The position numbers and the translations under genes were made by a program. Under the pieces are notes generated by a model that worked only from the letters and a program-made list of their open reading frames with translations, had not been told where the DNA came from and did no database searches. From Deroplatys truncata (Eukaryota > Arthropoda > Insecta > Mantodea > Mantidae), in contig CM060989.1 in the NCBI GenBank assembly GCA_030765065.1, positions 37,811,501 to 37,875,500 of the forward strand: a stretch of 64,000 bases of DNA, written 5' to 3'. Below are positions 43,242 through 55,004 of the stretch, one piece after another. Every line of letters starts with the position of its first letter. Position 1 is the first letter of the stretch.

Positions 43242-44015
43242 ATTTTTACTTTCTCTACAACGTACATAGTAGGAGAGAAGGTATTGCATTCCACCCAAAA
43301 ATTCGATACTGAGATTTCACCGGAAATGAACCATGAACCCAAAAAAAGCATTTTAGAAAAAATATCAAACTTGGTATTTAGGTTCAATCTTCCAAAGATG
43401 CAACACGAAGAATTTCAAAAAAATTTCCATGTCTAAACTACCTTTTACATGGAACATTTTTCGAAATTTTTTATTTTCTCAAAAATAGATCTTACGTTTT
43501 TGATAAAAATATCACATGTTTAAGACATGAAATGATTCTCTTGAATTTTCTGGGTATATCCCCAAAGGTCCTCTTCATTCCGAATGACTTTTGCATGACT
43601 GTAAACCGTAAGAGATAGAGAAAATGTCTCTGCACAAAAAATGTGAAGCTCATTAACAGTGGAGCAGTTTATGTCACATACATTTTTTTGTGTAGAGTGA
43701 ACCATTTCCGAGATATTCCTCCTTATTTGTTTGAATTTTCCAATGCTTATACCTTTTCTCCAATTGGATTTTTTCTTTTTGTTTTTGTGTACTGGACATG
43801 CAAAGAGAATGGAATGCGCCACATAGTAAGCAGCTCTTAAAAGATTTGACTATCGTTATAACCTACCATATTCCCCTTACATCTACAAGAAAATTAGCAA
43901 TAAGATAGAGTCTGCAAATGTTTACCTCGATTAACATGAAGTAGATGGAGAATAAGCGTTTGTAAAAATAGTTTGTACAAGAGTAGAGAAAGTCGTGTGA
44001 GCGCAACCAGAATTT
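43242..44015 (-). repeat. Family A copy lacking the microsatellite segment
   Basis: It opens ATTTTTACTTTCTCTACAAC and closes GTAGAGAAAGTCGTGTGAGC. Between AAAAAAAGCATTTTAGAAAA and ATATCAAACTTGG the microsatellite and its flanks are deleted. Head to tail with the next copy. Confidence 0.8.
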
Positions 44016-44077
44016 TAATAAACCGTTATAAAGATATTAATTTTTATTCATAATTAAGTACTTTTTCATACAATAAA

Positions 44078-44975
44078 TTTTTACTTTCTCTACTAGTATA
44101 GTAAGTAGGGGAAGTATTGCATTCCACCCAAAAATTCGATACCGAGATTTCACCGGAAATACATGTTTTGAGACCTCCTGAATCCAAAAAAAGCATTTTT
44201 GGAAACATGTCCGTGTGTGTGTCTGTGTGTGTGTCTGTGTGTCTGTGTGTGTGTGTCTGTGTGTGTGTCTGTGAACAGCATAACTCAAAAACGAACAGTC
44301 GGATAAGCACCAAACTTGGTATTTAGGTTCAGTATCTTCCAGAGATGCGACACGAAGGTTTTCAAGAAAATCCCCCCACCCCAGACTACCCTTTACATGG
44401 AAGATTTTTCGAAAATTTTAATTTTCTCAAAAATGGCTCTAACGATTTTGATGAAAATATCATATGTTTAAGATAATGTCATGAGAAATGAAATGTATAT
44501 CTCGAATTTTCTGGGAATGTCTCCAAAAGTATTCTTCATTGTGAACGACTTTTGCATAACTGGTAAACCATAAGAGATAGACAAACTTTTACTACACAAA
44601 AATGTAGATCGCGTTAAAATACACAACTTATGTCATATACATTTCTTTTGTTGAGTGAACCGTTTTCGAGATATTGCTTGTTATTCCCTTAAATTTTCCA
44701 ATACTTGTACTTTTTCTCACATTCGTTATTCATTTTTTTTATGTCCTGGACATGCAAAGAGAATGGAATGCGCCACATAGCAACCAGCGTTAAAATATTT
44801 GACTATCGCTTAAAAGCTACCATATTTCCCTTGCATCTACAAGAAAATTACCAATAAGATTGACATCTCGATATCTCGATTAACATGAACCATATGGAGA
44901 ATAAGCGTTTGTAAAATTAGATTGTACAAGAGTAGAGAAAGTCATGTGAGTGTAACACATCAGATTTTTTTTTGT
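44078..44975 (-). repeat. Family A reference copy, about 898 bp
   Basis: The cleanest full-length copy: TTTTACTTTCTCTACTAGTA ... GAGTAGAGAAAGTCATGTGA then GTGTAACACATCAGATT. It carries a compound GTGTCTGT microsatellite at 44213-44275. The flanks ATACAATAAA (44068-44077) and TTTATTGTAT (44975-44984) are exact inverted complements. Frames over the microsatellite are not genes. Confidence 0.85.
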
Positions 44976-44984
44976 TTATTGTAT

Positions 44985-45106
44985 CGCCAGTGGTGCTCGT
45001 AAGTGTACATATGCATAATTTTAAGATTCAGACAGTCCCGAAAATGTGAAATAGCATATACTGCATAATGATTATGAATAAATTGAGACAAATAAAGCCA
45101 CTGGCA

Positions 45107-45140
<34 letters not shown>

Positions 45141-46689
45141 GTAACTTTTCTGACAAAAGAAATAGTTGTTTAGTAGATTTTTATTATTTTGTACATAATT
45201 ATGTCAGTTTAGAGCAACAACGAAGTAATGTGTAAGCGTTTGCTACTCTCCATTTGCATTCTTTCGTCAGCCAAATATTAATATGTATTTCTAATTTAAT
45301 AGCACTTATCAAGTCCCATTTTCCGAATCACGAAAAGCTATACTTTCTTCTTACATAATGCCCTGTCCCTACACATAGTTCACACAAAAGTTAATATAAA
45401 TACACGTTACACTGCACTGTAGATACACATCAGATAAGGAAAACTATACCGATACCGATTATCTATTTATGAAGAAAAATTATACGTCTGTTTTTCAATC
45501 TCGCAAACATCTTTAACACCTTATAATTGAAGTCCTTAGCATAATATAATATACCCTAAAGCACACAGAAATTCGTTATATATATCACATCATATCTAAA
45601 TTTTGCTGTATCGTGAATGAATTGGTATAACTGTTCAATAATCTATCAGCTAGCGGAATTTATGCCAAACTGAAAAGTAAACTGGTGTACCCAGCTTCCG
45701 CCCATCCACTCTCGCATGCGTGAAAGTTCCGCTGTAGTGTGCTACCACCTAGTGACGTTAACATAAACTTGTTGCTGAGAGAGAGAGAGAGAGATAGTAA
45801 GAGCCAGTGCACGTCTTCAAGTGTGCACGACTCGTATGTATTCAAGTACACTATTCAAGCTGTGCTCGTGACTGTGTTTACATATCTCATCAAGTTTAGA
45901 GGGGAAACACGGTGGATTTAAACGCCGTAGATTTTAAATTACCGCATCTATGTTACTAGTAAAAAAATAGAGTGTTCACGTGCTCTTGTGCCCTTACACA
46001 GCAGCCGGCACTGTGTATCGCTCCCTTCAAGTGATCATTCTGCCATTTACATAAGATCTTCCGACCCATGTATTGACTTTCTGTGTAAGACCACAGGTCA
46101 GGAATCATCGGAATCTCTACCTAAACAATCGCAATAATACAAAGAATGACGCTAGATGGTGCTTTTTTGTGAGTTTAACGTTTAACCGGGTAGCTAGCTC
46201 TTGCTCATTCTGATCATGTACACTCGGCCAAACTAAAAGTGGCAGTCTCTTGAACAGTTAATTTTTTTTTAGTTGCTTCGAATAAACGCGCGCTTTACAA
46301 CCGTCAACTTCTGTGCACCGCTTTGGCTAAGTCTATGATACAAGTCACAAGGCACTGATTTGGGCCACCTCCACACCTTGCTTGGCGTGGAGCAGTAGTT
46401 AAGCTATTCAAGCAGCTCTAGTTGGATTCTCCGTAGTGAATCATTATGTTTTACTTTTTCCAACTCGTTTTACTGTAATATAGTTAAATAATATTGCTTG
46501 TGTTATTTCATTTTACTTACAAATATAATTACACAATTGTGGTGAAATTTGTAGTTATAAAGTTAAATTGACTGAATATGAAACCTCCTCCTGACCAGTA
46601 AATTAATGTAATGGTTACCATCTACTCAAGGTCGCACAAAAAATGAAGAAAACTTGTTATATTTTACTCATATATTTTAAATGAAGAGG
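44985..46689. other. Unassigned sequence with microsatellites
   Basis: An (AAT)n of about 30 bp lies at 45108-45138 and a (GA)n of about 18 bp at 45777-45794. No gene is recognised. The short frames at 45660-45921 overlap the GA tract. 46160-46480 is less AT-rich but unassigned. Confidence 0.3.
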
Positions 46690-46800
46690 AGGAGGAAATT
46701 GAGTTATTCCACGGAGATTTGAATTGCAATCTCAAATCTCAGGAGTAGTAAGCTAACTCTCTATCCCTGAGCTAAGAGTGTTGCAGTAAGCGTGACATTG
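46690..46800 (-). repeat. tRNA-like repeat
   Basis: The reverse complement reads CACTCTTAGCTCAGGGATAG then AGAGTTAGCTTACTACTCC, an A-box-like head, followed by GAGATTTGAGATTGCAAATC in place of a B box. It could be a decayed tRNA-derived SINE or tRNA pseudogene. Confidence 0.35.
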
Positions 46801-48053
46801 TAACGAGCTTTAGTCAAACTCCACTTGTGTACCATAAATCAATAGTATATTTTGGTTACAAATATTGTGTTATATAACACCTGTATGTTTGAAATCTCGT
46901 ATATGAATTATTTTCTTGGAAAACTTTTGTGATTATAGTTGTGTTCCCCATTACAAATACTACAGGAATATACGCAGTTTCTGAACAAAGCCTGGCTGTC
47001 CCGAGTGCTCACGGAAGTACCCGATTCTAGCTCCGTCTCTCAGACGTCGGCCAGTTTTAAATTAACCGAGTATACAGTCGAGTGGACAGAAATGTGCCTA
47101 CGCTATGATTTTCTAAATTGTTTTTCTTTATTTAAAGTTAGCAGAACTCCCTTATCATCTGTCTTTCACATCAGCCTTGCCTGCGCCAATCTCTTATTGT
47201 TTTGAATTAAACTCCGACTTGCATGCATTAGGCTATGAATGAAGATCAGTCCTAGGTGAGGGGCAAAAGGAGAGGAATGCATGCTTCGCAGCGACGATCC
47301 ACACCAGCCTCTGCATGAGTCCGTCTCGTATTAGTTTGATATCAAAAGTCTGGCACCCAAACATTAACCCATGAACACAGCTCGGTTTCAGACTCAGGAG
47401 CGAAAGAAAAGGGTAAGGGGTGTGGCAGAGGCAGTTTAGTAATTTCTTACCAAAATAAACCACTGCGCATTATACCGGCACAACTCCATGCACTCGATCA
47501 TATTTAAGCTATTTTGTCCTGTGTACAGGCAGCGTCGCTTCACAGGTCGCCATATTACCTCAGCCGTTACACGCTCTCTTGCGATTGTCTGCTGTTTATA
47601 CTTGCATTTGTGAATGTGAATTACATTTCGTGATTTATGCTTACGTCATTATTTCATTGTGAATGGCCCCTTAAGTTCACACGAGTAGTTATTTAGTTGC
47701 CTGCGTTTTAAAATATACCTTTATCTATGTTAAAAGTAGACGTGCTTCGACGGCGCCTTTACGATGGCCTGTGTTTACTTCTAATGCCTTTTACTCGACT
47801 TTGATTTTTGTTTCACTTATGCACATTAAAATGTTCCATACGATGTAGTTTGTAGACAATCTTGTTAAACTTTTTAACAGAATGAAGTTAAAAGACCGTC
47901 ATATGGCCTTTACTATACTTTTAATTGATCAAGGTATGATATGATTAATTCGATCACTGAGGATGAGTTGTTTCAAATTATATTTAAAGATTTAAACATC
48001 TTTATGAAACAACCAGAAGAGTGAAACAAATTCTATACGCCAGTTTTGTATTT
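46801..48053. other. Unassigned sequence
   Basis: No gene is recognised. GTGAATGGCCCCTTAAG at about 47660-47676 resembles the GAATGGGGCCTTA end of the element at 59152-59636, so it may be a lone transposon end. The 88-codon plus frame at 46939-47205 is not recognised. Confidence 0.3.
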
Positions 48054-49352
48054 TACGAGGGTTGAATGAAAAGTAAGCCCCCAACCTTCGTAATACCTCC
48101 GCAGTTGGTAGCGCTGGTATTTGGCAGATACTGGGATCTTTAGTAGACTCTCCTCTACAGCTCCAATTGGCGGGAAGCCTTAGCGATGAATGGCTGTGTT
48201 ATTACAGCGTAAAAAATGGAACTCTGCGCAGTCGGTCAGTCAATGCGAGTTAAGCAACGTGCTGTTGTTAAATTCTCGACAGTAGAAGATGTCACCCCAA
48301 AGGAAATTCATCAGAGAATGCAAGCCGTTTTTGGTGATTGTGTTGATCTGAAGGCTGCATTGTTGATCAAGCAGATTTAAAGATGGTGTGGCGGAAACAT
48401 CTGACTTGCTTGACTAAGAAAGAGGTCGACGTCCTGTGGCAGCAATCACTGAATGTCACAGGCAAAAAGTTGACCAGACGGATTGAGGACGATTGTCGAT
48501 CACTCCATTTCACAAGAACGGGTAGGTCGCATAATTGCTTTGATTGATTAAGAGAAGATCTGTGAACGATGGATACCTCGAATGCTGAGAGGGCATAGAC
48601 TTGAAATTTGCCAGGAAATCCTCTCGCGATACGATAATGAAGATGACGCCTTTCTGCTTGCAATTGTGGCAAGAGACGAAACGTGGATATACCACTACGA
48701 CCCTGTGACGAAACGTCAGTCTATGGATTATGGACACAAAGAATTGCCTCAGAAAAAAAATTCAAGACACAGCCCTCAGCTGGAAAAATAATGGCAACAG
48801 TGTTTTGAGACGCAGGTGGTATTATCCATGTTGATTTCCTTGAAGGTGTGATGGGAACCAACTCAGAGCGTTACATCACAACGCTGCAAACTTTTAAGCG
48901 ACTGACAAGGGTGCGAAAGAAAAAGGGAAATGTTTACCTGAAGCATTACAATGTCAGATCATACATTTCGCATGCTACCAGAGCAGAACCTGAAAGTGAA
49001 GCTCATCACTATACGGCATCCCCCATACAGTCCAGGCTTGGCTCCTTCTGACTTCCATTTTTTTCCGATAATGAAAGCAAGTCTGTGGGGACATCGCTGT
49101 GTATCCCATGAAGTTGAGAGGACTGTGAGAGGCTGGTTGCGGAAACAGAGTGTCGACTTCTTCCGTGACGGTTTCAGAAAACTTGTTCATCTTTGACAGA
49201 AGTGTATCTAATTTTCTGATGATTGTGAAAAAGTGAATGTGTCATTAAACAGCACATTTCAAGGATTTTATTTTTTGCGTTTGAATATTGAAATATTACC
49301 ATCGAAACTAAGGTTACGAAGGTGGCTGCATTACTTATATTCAACCCTCTTA
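48054..49352 (+). mobile_element. Mariner transposon, 1299 bp
   Basis: Left end TACGAGGGTTGAATGAAAAG then TAAGCCCCCAACCTTCGTAA. The reverse complement of the right end is TAAGAGGGTTGAATATAAGT then ending CCACCTTCGTAA. These are about 40-bp inverted repeats with TA at both edges. Standard mariner length; heavily mutated coding region. Confidence 0.85.
48216..49196 (+). pseudogene. Mariner transposase pseudogene
   Basis: The ATG at 48216 (MELCAVGQSMRVKQRAVVKF) fits the N-terminus; STVEDVTPKEIHQRMQAVFG follows, then a TAA at 48378-48380. In later frames: ICERWIPRMLRGHRLEICQE (the WxPxxL linker), AIVARDETWIYHYDP with the first aspartate intact, a second catalytic block decayed to KHYNVRSYISHATR (Y in place of D in the HxDN motif), and HPPYSPGLAPSDFHFFPIM with the third aspartate present. 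The C-terminus ends DGFRKLVHL-stop at 49194-49196. Multiple stops and frameshifts; inactive. Its terminal repeats distinguish it from the mariner at 36142. Confidence 0.85.
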
Positions 49353-50328
49353 GTATTTAAACAATTAGATGCTTTTATTTAAAAATTACGATTAATGCAT
49401 GTGTGGAACATCTTAATTAGCATAATAACTATAAAATAATATTTCTCTCAAAAATATTACAGATAACCGCATAAAATTTAAAAAACACTTAAAACTATGA
49501 TAGAATTTTGAAATAATTTAGTTGAAACCGGGCAATGGTCGTCGCTTTGCTTCAATTTAGATAACGATTGATGCTAATGAGTTTTGTGTCATCTCATAGC
49601 TCGTTCTGTGTTGTCTCTTGCGCCAGCTGTTCTAGTGGTATAGTTGAGTTCTTTATATCAGGGTATGCCTGAGTGTATTTTGAAAGGACAGCGCCAGTTT
49701 AGCTAGCTGAGAAAATTTCAATACTGACTAAGATGTTCAGTATGAGAAGAGTCGTCGACTGTTGAACCTACGAATTAATTACTTCTACAACAATAATTAA
49801 ACGAAGTGTCAGTTGCCGTAAATCGCAGAAATGTTACTCGGATAGACCCCTCGCAATAGCCGCTAAATCTTTCTCACATAAGCGCGTCGCTATGCGCTAC
49901 ATAGCGCATAGTCACAAGAATCGTCAATAAGTATTAGTCTCGAGGGAAAGAGACAGAGTGTGTCTCTGATTTAGAATGCAAGAACGTTTCTTAACTTAAG
50001 TTCCACCCACATATCAGTACCCCTGCCAAGGTTCCTTCTCATGCGGTCCAATACTAAAAACTACGTATGCTTCTTTTACCTTGTTACTATGCGTTACCTC
50101 TTCGAATTTAAGCATTTCATTTGCCTTTCTCTTTGGCAAAATTTCTGCCTAGATGACTTAGCGTACATAGTGAACTTATAACCTAACTGCATTTCAGGAA
50201 TCCTTGTGTTAACACGTTCGCTACTCATGCAGTTACTAATGACTTTGCTTGACATGACTCGCTAATGATCTTTTTTTCGGACACAGCTCTTTCAACTTAG
50301 TCTTATAACATTATACATTTATTTAATA
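49353..50328. other. Unassigned sequence
   Basis: No gene or repeat recognised. A near-perfect palindrome, CTATGCGCTACATAGCGCAT plus AG, lies at 49890-49911 (10-bp arms, 2-bp centre). Confidence 0.3.
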
Positions 50329-50848
50329 TTATTATATACTGGGGTGAGGGGCTAAGGATTTTCAGCAAAAATAATAAATTTAGATCACCCCAACATGCAC
50401 ATAGGGAAGCATACCTACAAAACAGCTAGAGGACCAGGGCCTTGTTATTCACATTTCGGTGCAGGCGTGGACTATTTTTAACAAATTACACATTATTCAT
50501 ATTATCTGTGGTTTATTCAATAAAAGGTATGGTGTCCCTACATCATCACACAAAAGAGATATAGAAAGAATTGAGGGGAGATGCCTCACACACACTATAT
50601 TTACACTCGTTCACACACAAGCTCACACACTCGACTCTCAAACCAGGCTGACGCTCAACACACAAAGAAAACTAACGCTAAACTATTCCCCCTCTCTCTC
50701 CACCTCTAGCTAGGCTCGCCAAGCAGGAGGTGGCCCTGGCGGAAATTCAAACACAAAGCCGAAGAAATATTAAAATTACCCCAAAAATGCTGTCGCCAAT
50801 ACGACGCAATAATGTGTCTGGCATGTCAATAAACACACATACGCCACA
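50329..50848 (-). mobile_element. Family C LTR-like element, copy 2
   Basis: The reverse complement aligns throughout with 20893-21435: TGTGGCGTATGTGTG start, GACATGCCAGACACATTATT, the ATTCAATAAAAGG-like signal, CACCCCAGTATATAATA end. The terminal CA appears mutated and no target duplication was found. The GT tract is much shorter than in copy 1. Confidence 0.65.
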
Positions 50849-51554
50849 TCATACAGAAATTATTTATTGCAATTATTTATCTCACTATAGTTTCTTTATT
50901 TAATTATTTATACCGTCCTGTCAATAATTACGGTATTATAGATAAAAACTGTAAGATTTAGAAATTTCATCTATGGGTACTTACCCTTAAAGAAACTATT
51001 CAGTGAAGCTTTTTCATTTACAAAATAGCGTGACAGCAAACGCTGATCCTTTGAAGCGTTGCTTGTACTCCATTGCTATCCAATAAGAAACTTTTGACTT
51101 CAGCGTCGATAAAGCTGCCAGGATTTTACATGAGAAGTTTAAAGTGGCCCAAACAAAGGCCTAAAGATGAACTGTTCGCTGCATTGTCACCAGTACATTT
51201 ATTTTGCATGGCATTACGTCATGTGTTCATTTTCCCGCGAGTCGGAGGGACTTTGATATCGATCACGCTACGAGTCGTTCCTTGAGCTGTACGAATAACA
51301 GTTGTCTGTCAGAAAACGAAGCGAGTGGACGTTTCATTGGCCTCTTCCGTGGTAAATTGCTCGCCAAACGTGCGTCATAACTAGAGTGTTGGTTTCCTAA
51401 AGACTTTTATTAACAGCACTACAGATAGAAGACTGTTTTCTGAGAAGGCGCGCGTGTGTTACTACAGTATAAAAAGATTTATAGTGAAGGAAAAATTAAC
51501 TCTGAATTACAGGTAATATTTGAGGTGTTAAAAATATAAATAATAATTTACATT
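50849..51554. other. Unassigned sequence
   Basis: No recognised feature; the 70-codon frame at 51073-51285 is not recognised. Confidence 0.25.
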
Positions 51555-52267
51555 TTAAAAAGTATTATGTGTTGCATTCAAATGACTTTCTCTAGTCGCT
51601 CTTTTACAAAATATTCTTACAAAAGCGTATTATTCTAGCTGCTTCCTGTTAATATGGATAAATCTTCAATTCACATTTACACACTTCGTTGTGGGATATG
51701 GTAGGAAACCGATAGTCACATTTTTAAAGAGTGACACGCTCGGCTTTGAAATTACATGGTATTTGCATCACCACGAGAAAATTCAAACCAATAACAAGGA
51801 ATATCTTAGAAATACACCCTATAAAAATAAATTCTGTTATACAACAAGTTCAAAAATTTTTGGGTACTAATATTTTTATTATATTTTACAGTTTACCAAT
51901 TATACAATAAAAACTATACAAGCTATTTGTAGAAAATTCAAGATATACATTTAATTTTTCTTGCGAACATCTTAAACATTTGGTACTTTAATTAAAATAA
52001 TTAGAAGAATTTTTGAAAAGTTCAAAAATAACGAAACATTTTCCATGTAAAGGGTAGTTTGGGGAGATGTTTTTGAAAGTGGTCGTGTTGCACACTTGGA
52101 ATATACTGAACAAACACACACACACACAGATATTTTTATAAAAATCTTTTTTGGATTCAAGGAGTCTCAAAACACGTATTTCCGGTAACATTTCGGTATC
52201 GAATTTTTTGTATGGAGCGCAATACTTCCTCAGTTTACTATAAATAAGTAGTAGAGAAAGTAAAAAT
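51555..52267 (+). repeat. Family A dispersed repeat
   Basis: It starts TTTTAAAAAGTATTATGTGT, then AAATGACTTTCTCTAG; it ends AAGTAGTAGAGAAAGTAAAA. The (CA)n at about 52110-52128 is short. Somewhat shorter than consensus because of small internal deletions. Confidence 0.8.
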
Positions 52268-52854
52268 AGGAGAGGGCGAGAGAGTGAGTGTAATTGTCAT
52301 TGATACTATTTTATATCAACCTATACGTCATAGGCTACAATGTTGTATATTCAAAGTTTTCTAAATAGAGCAGAGAAATTAAAAGAACCACGAGAATGCT
52401 GCTGGTATTGGACACCCCTGTACAAGTTAACTGTTTTTCTCGCATTTATTATAATTATTTACGCCTGGGAAAGAATAAGCAATATTGGAGCTGTGCGTTT
52501 TTAAATTGGTCTGCGTGTACTTTGACATAATGTCTTATCAGTGACGTTTTAGCTAGTGGGATGGGGTACTTAGTATGCTGAACTCCTGTTGCGAGTGACG
52601 CGTACATTGGAAAATAGGCAATAGCATTTCACTAGCGCACATCTTTACCCCTCATTTTCCCCATACCAAGTAAATGTTACCTCCTTCCAGTAGCTAAACC
52701 CCTACCTGCTTGGAAGGGCAACCCCACTTCCTAGCTAAAATGTCGCTGAACAGACAATACGTTAAAATATACAGCAATCTACAATTACTGTTGGTACTAC
52801 ATGGGTAATTTTGTAGATATTCAATAACCATTTTCTAATCAAGTGTAAAAAGGA
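52268..52854. other. Unassigned sequence
   Basis: No recognised feature; 52560-52740 is pyrimidine-rich and less AT-rich. Confidence 0.25.
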
Positions 52855-53100
52855 ATTAATTGTTCTTCCACACAAGCCGTGGATTTTCCGGTTTCTCTAA
52901 CAACTGAGCTAGCATGGCAACCTACTGGTATGACATTAAATTTCTCAACTTATTTGCATTTTGCTCGGTAAACCACATTGACATCTCAAATTGTATTGAG
53001 ATGACATACCCCAATGGCGACTTACAATGCTGTAAGTACTTTAAGCTCCAGGCTTCATAGTTTCGACCGCTGTTAGGTCAATTAATGCAACTAATTGTAC
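52855..53100 (-). repeat. Dispersed tRNA-like repeat (family D), copy 2
   Basis: The reverse complement of 52870-52935 reads GGTTGCCATGCTAGCTCAGT then TGTTAGAGAAACCGG, an A-box-like head. 52940-53100 (CAATGGCGACTTACAATGCT) matches 18960-19125, so the same composite occurs twice in the window. Confidence 0.5.
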
Positions 53101-53149
53101 TTCCATGCAAGCGTTGTGTTGGACAAGGTTGGAAAGGGAGAATTAGAAA

Positions 53150-53285
53150 ATTCAATGCTCAGTGGTTAGAGCAACTGGACGGAAACCGGGAGAACCGTGG
53201 TTCAAATCCCGGCAATGGCATTGAATTTTCCAGTCTTCTGACTCTACTTTTCCAAGTGTAAGATGTCAGTATTATTTACACGATT
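53150..53285 (+). repeat. tRNA-derived SINE fragment (family D), inverted relative to copy 2
   Basis: AATGCTCAGTGGTTAGAGCA then ACTGGACGGAAACC and a clear B box, CGTGGTTCAAATCCCGG. It is followed by GACTCTACTTTTCCAAG as in other D copies. Confidence 0.6.
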
Positions 53286-53824
53286 GATATTAATTTTCGG
53301 TCATTTAAGTATACTTCACCAGAACAATACTGAGCCTCCTCGGTACAAATCAGAAGTAAATACATATATACTCCTGGTGCAAATAGAATAATTATCTTGT
53401 TTCGGTCGTGACCAGTCCACTAATGTAGAATGGTGCCCTTAAGGTAATAAAGCATTTACGTAATATATTAGTGGTAAACGTTAACTGTTAAAGCGTTTAA
53501 CATCCGAAATAATAACATTAATTCTAATTTAAATTTTGGAACATTAAGTAATTCTTTATTTTTTTGAAACGACCTAATATTTTGAATAACTTTATACAGT
53601 AGATTAAGTTGATAGAAAAGATATTTTTAGTGGTTTCAAATTATTAACGTTATTACACAAATATTTAGCGCATGGTTCATTGACCTTACATGCATATTTA
53701 ACTCACGGAGGTGGCAAAAAGGAACAAAAGAAAAAGAAAAAACAAACAAAAGAAAGACATAAGTTGCCTCTGACTAACTCAAAAAAATTGACCTGGCTTC
53801 GCGCACTTTAGCCAGGAAATCTTT
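53286..53824. other. Unassigned AT-rich sequence
   Basis: No recognised feature. Confidence 0.3.
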
Positions 53825-54005
53825 CGTGTTTTGCCAGCTCCTCTAGTCAGCCAGTAGATCCCAACATGCCAGTCTCCTTATAGCAGGACTCACGAATTTT
53901 TCTTCGAGTTTAATTGTTCGCTGGTTCTCTCACTGTGCGCACTCCACCAAAATATGTACCCAGTTTTCATCTAAACCACAGAATGGACAGATTCCGCTAT
54001 CAGTA
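53825..54005 (-). pseudogene. Non-LTR retrotransposon C-terminal remnant
   Basis: The reverse complement aligns with 12050-12250: CCATTCTGTGGTTTAGATGA, GGGTACATATTTTGGTGGAG, GAGAGAACCAGCGAACAATT, GGCATGTTGGGATCTACTGG, CTAAAGTGCGCGAAGCCAGG. Only the last about 60 codons remain, broken by an indel. An L element lies 30 bp away. Confidence 0.7.
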
Positions 54006-54034
54006 TATTAAGTGGTATGTATTTTAACGGATAG

Positions 54035-55000
54035 TGAGGCAGTATTTTTAACACTTAAATGATTTCAGTCAAGTTATATAATGTGTAAATTCAATAACAG
54101 CCCGCCTTGAAGCAATATGTGTATGTAATAATTTGTAAAATGTATGTAACCGTCATTGCATATGCTTATATTATTGTACATATGTTCAATAATGTTATAT
54201 TAATATATAACGTAATTTAATAATGTAGGAGCTGTGAGAATAATGGGTTAAACGTTGCTAACAATGAGGTAACCTTGAGGAAATAATGAGTTTGAGAGTT
54301 TAAATGTTACTTGTGATTCTTGTAAGCAATAATGCGATTTTAGTGACAGTTTATAAAATAGTCAACAACCGGAGGAGGTTTTGTTTAAATGAAGGTATTC
54401 TATTGGAGTAGGATTAGTCAATCAGAGACTTGAAATACAGAAAGTTACAAGTTTAGACGGTTGAAATCTATTCAGTTGCCTGCGGACAGTGTTCGTAACT
54501 GGATGCGAGATGTGTCCTCGAGAAATTAATTACGTATTCGTGTGCGACAAAGAATGGTATACTTGTTGGGGGGTGCAAGTATTAAATAGAAGAATCTCAC
54601 AGGTCTCGATATCTGTGAAGTGCTATTTAATTTGTGTCAATGATTAATAAAAAGGAGTGAATTAAAACTTAAAATCTGTGTAAGCCTACATTCTTGTCGC
54701 ATCACGCCCTGCCAAGACTTCCATATCTCTAATAATAATACTGACGCAGCCGAGGCAACATAAATATTTAATACTTAAAGAAACAGTTTAATTACAAAGT
54801 TAATATTTTTTTAAATTTGGGGCAGACAAGAATTACAATACAACCCCTTTAATACATCTTCTGACTGACTTTCAACACGTAGCAGCAACTACCTACTTCA
54901 AATTTGGCTCCCAAAATGTGTTGCAAAATAATAATAACGTAACAAACCACTTCCTCAAATTGACTTCCATACTTGGAGCTAATAAATAAACTACTTCTCA
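54035..55000 (+). mobile_element. Family L LTR-like element, copy 3
   Basis: This 966-bp unit begins TGAGGCAGTATTTTTAACAC and ends AACTACTTCTCA, with a perfect ATAG duplication (54031-54034 and 55001-55004). It contains CAGCCGAGGCAACATAAAT and TTGTCGCATCACGCCCTGCC blocks shared with copies 1 and 2. Diverged primer-binding-like units lie at about 54898-54920 and 54957-54980, 59 bp apart. Confidence 0.75.
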
Positions 55001-55004
55001 ATAG

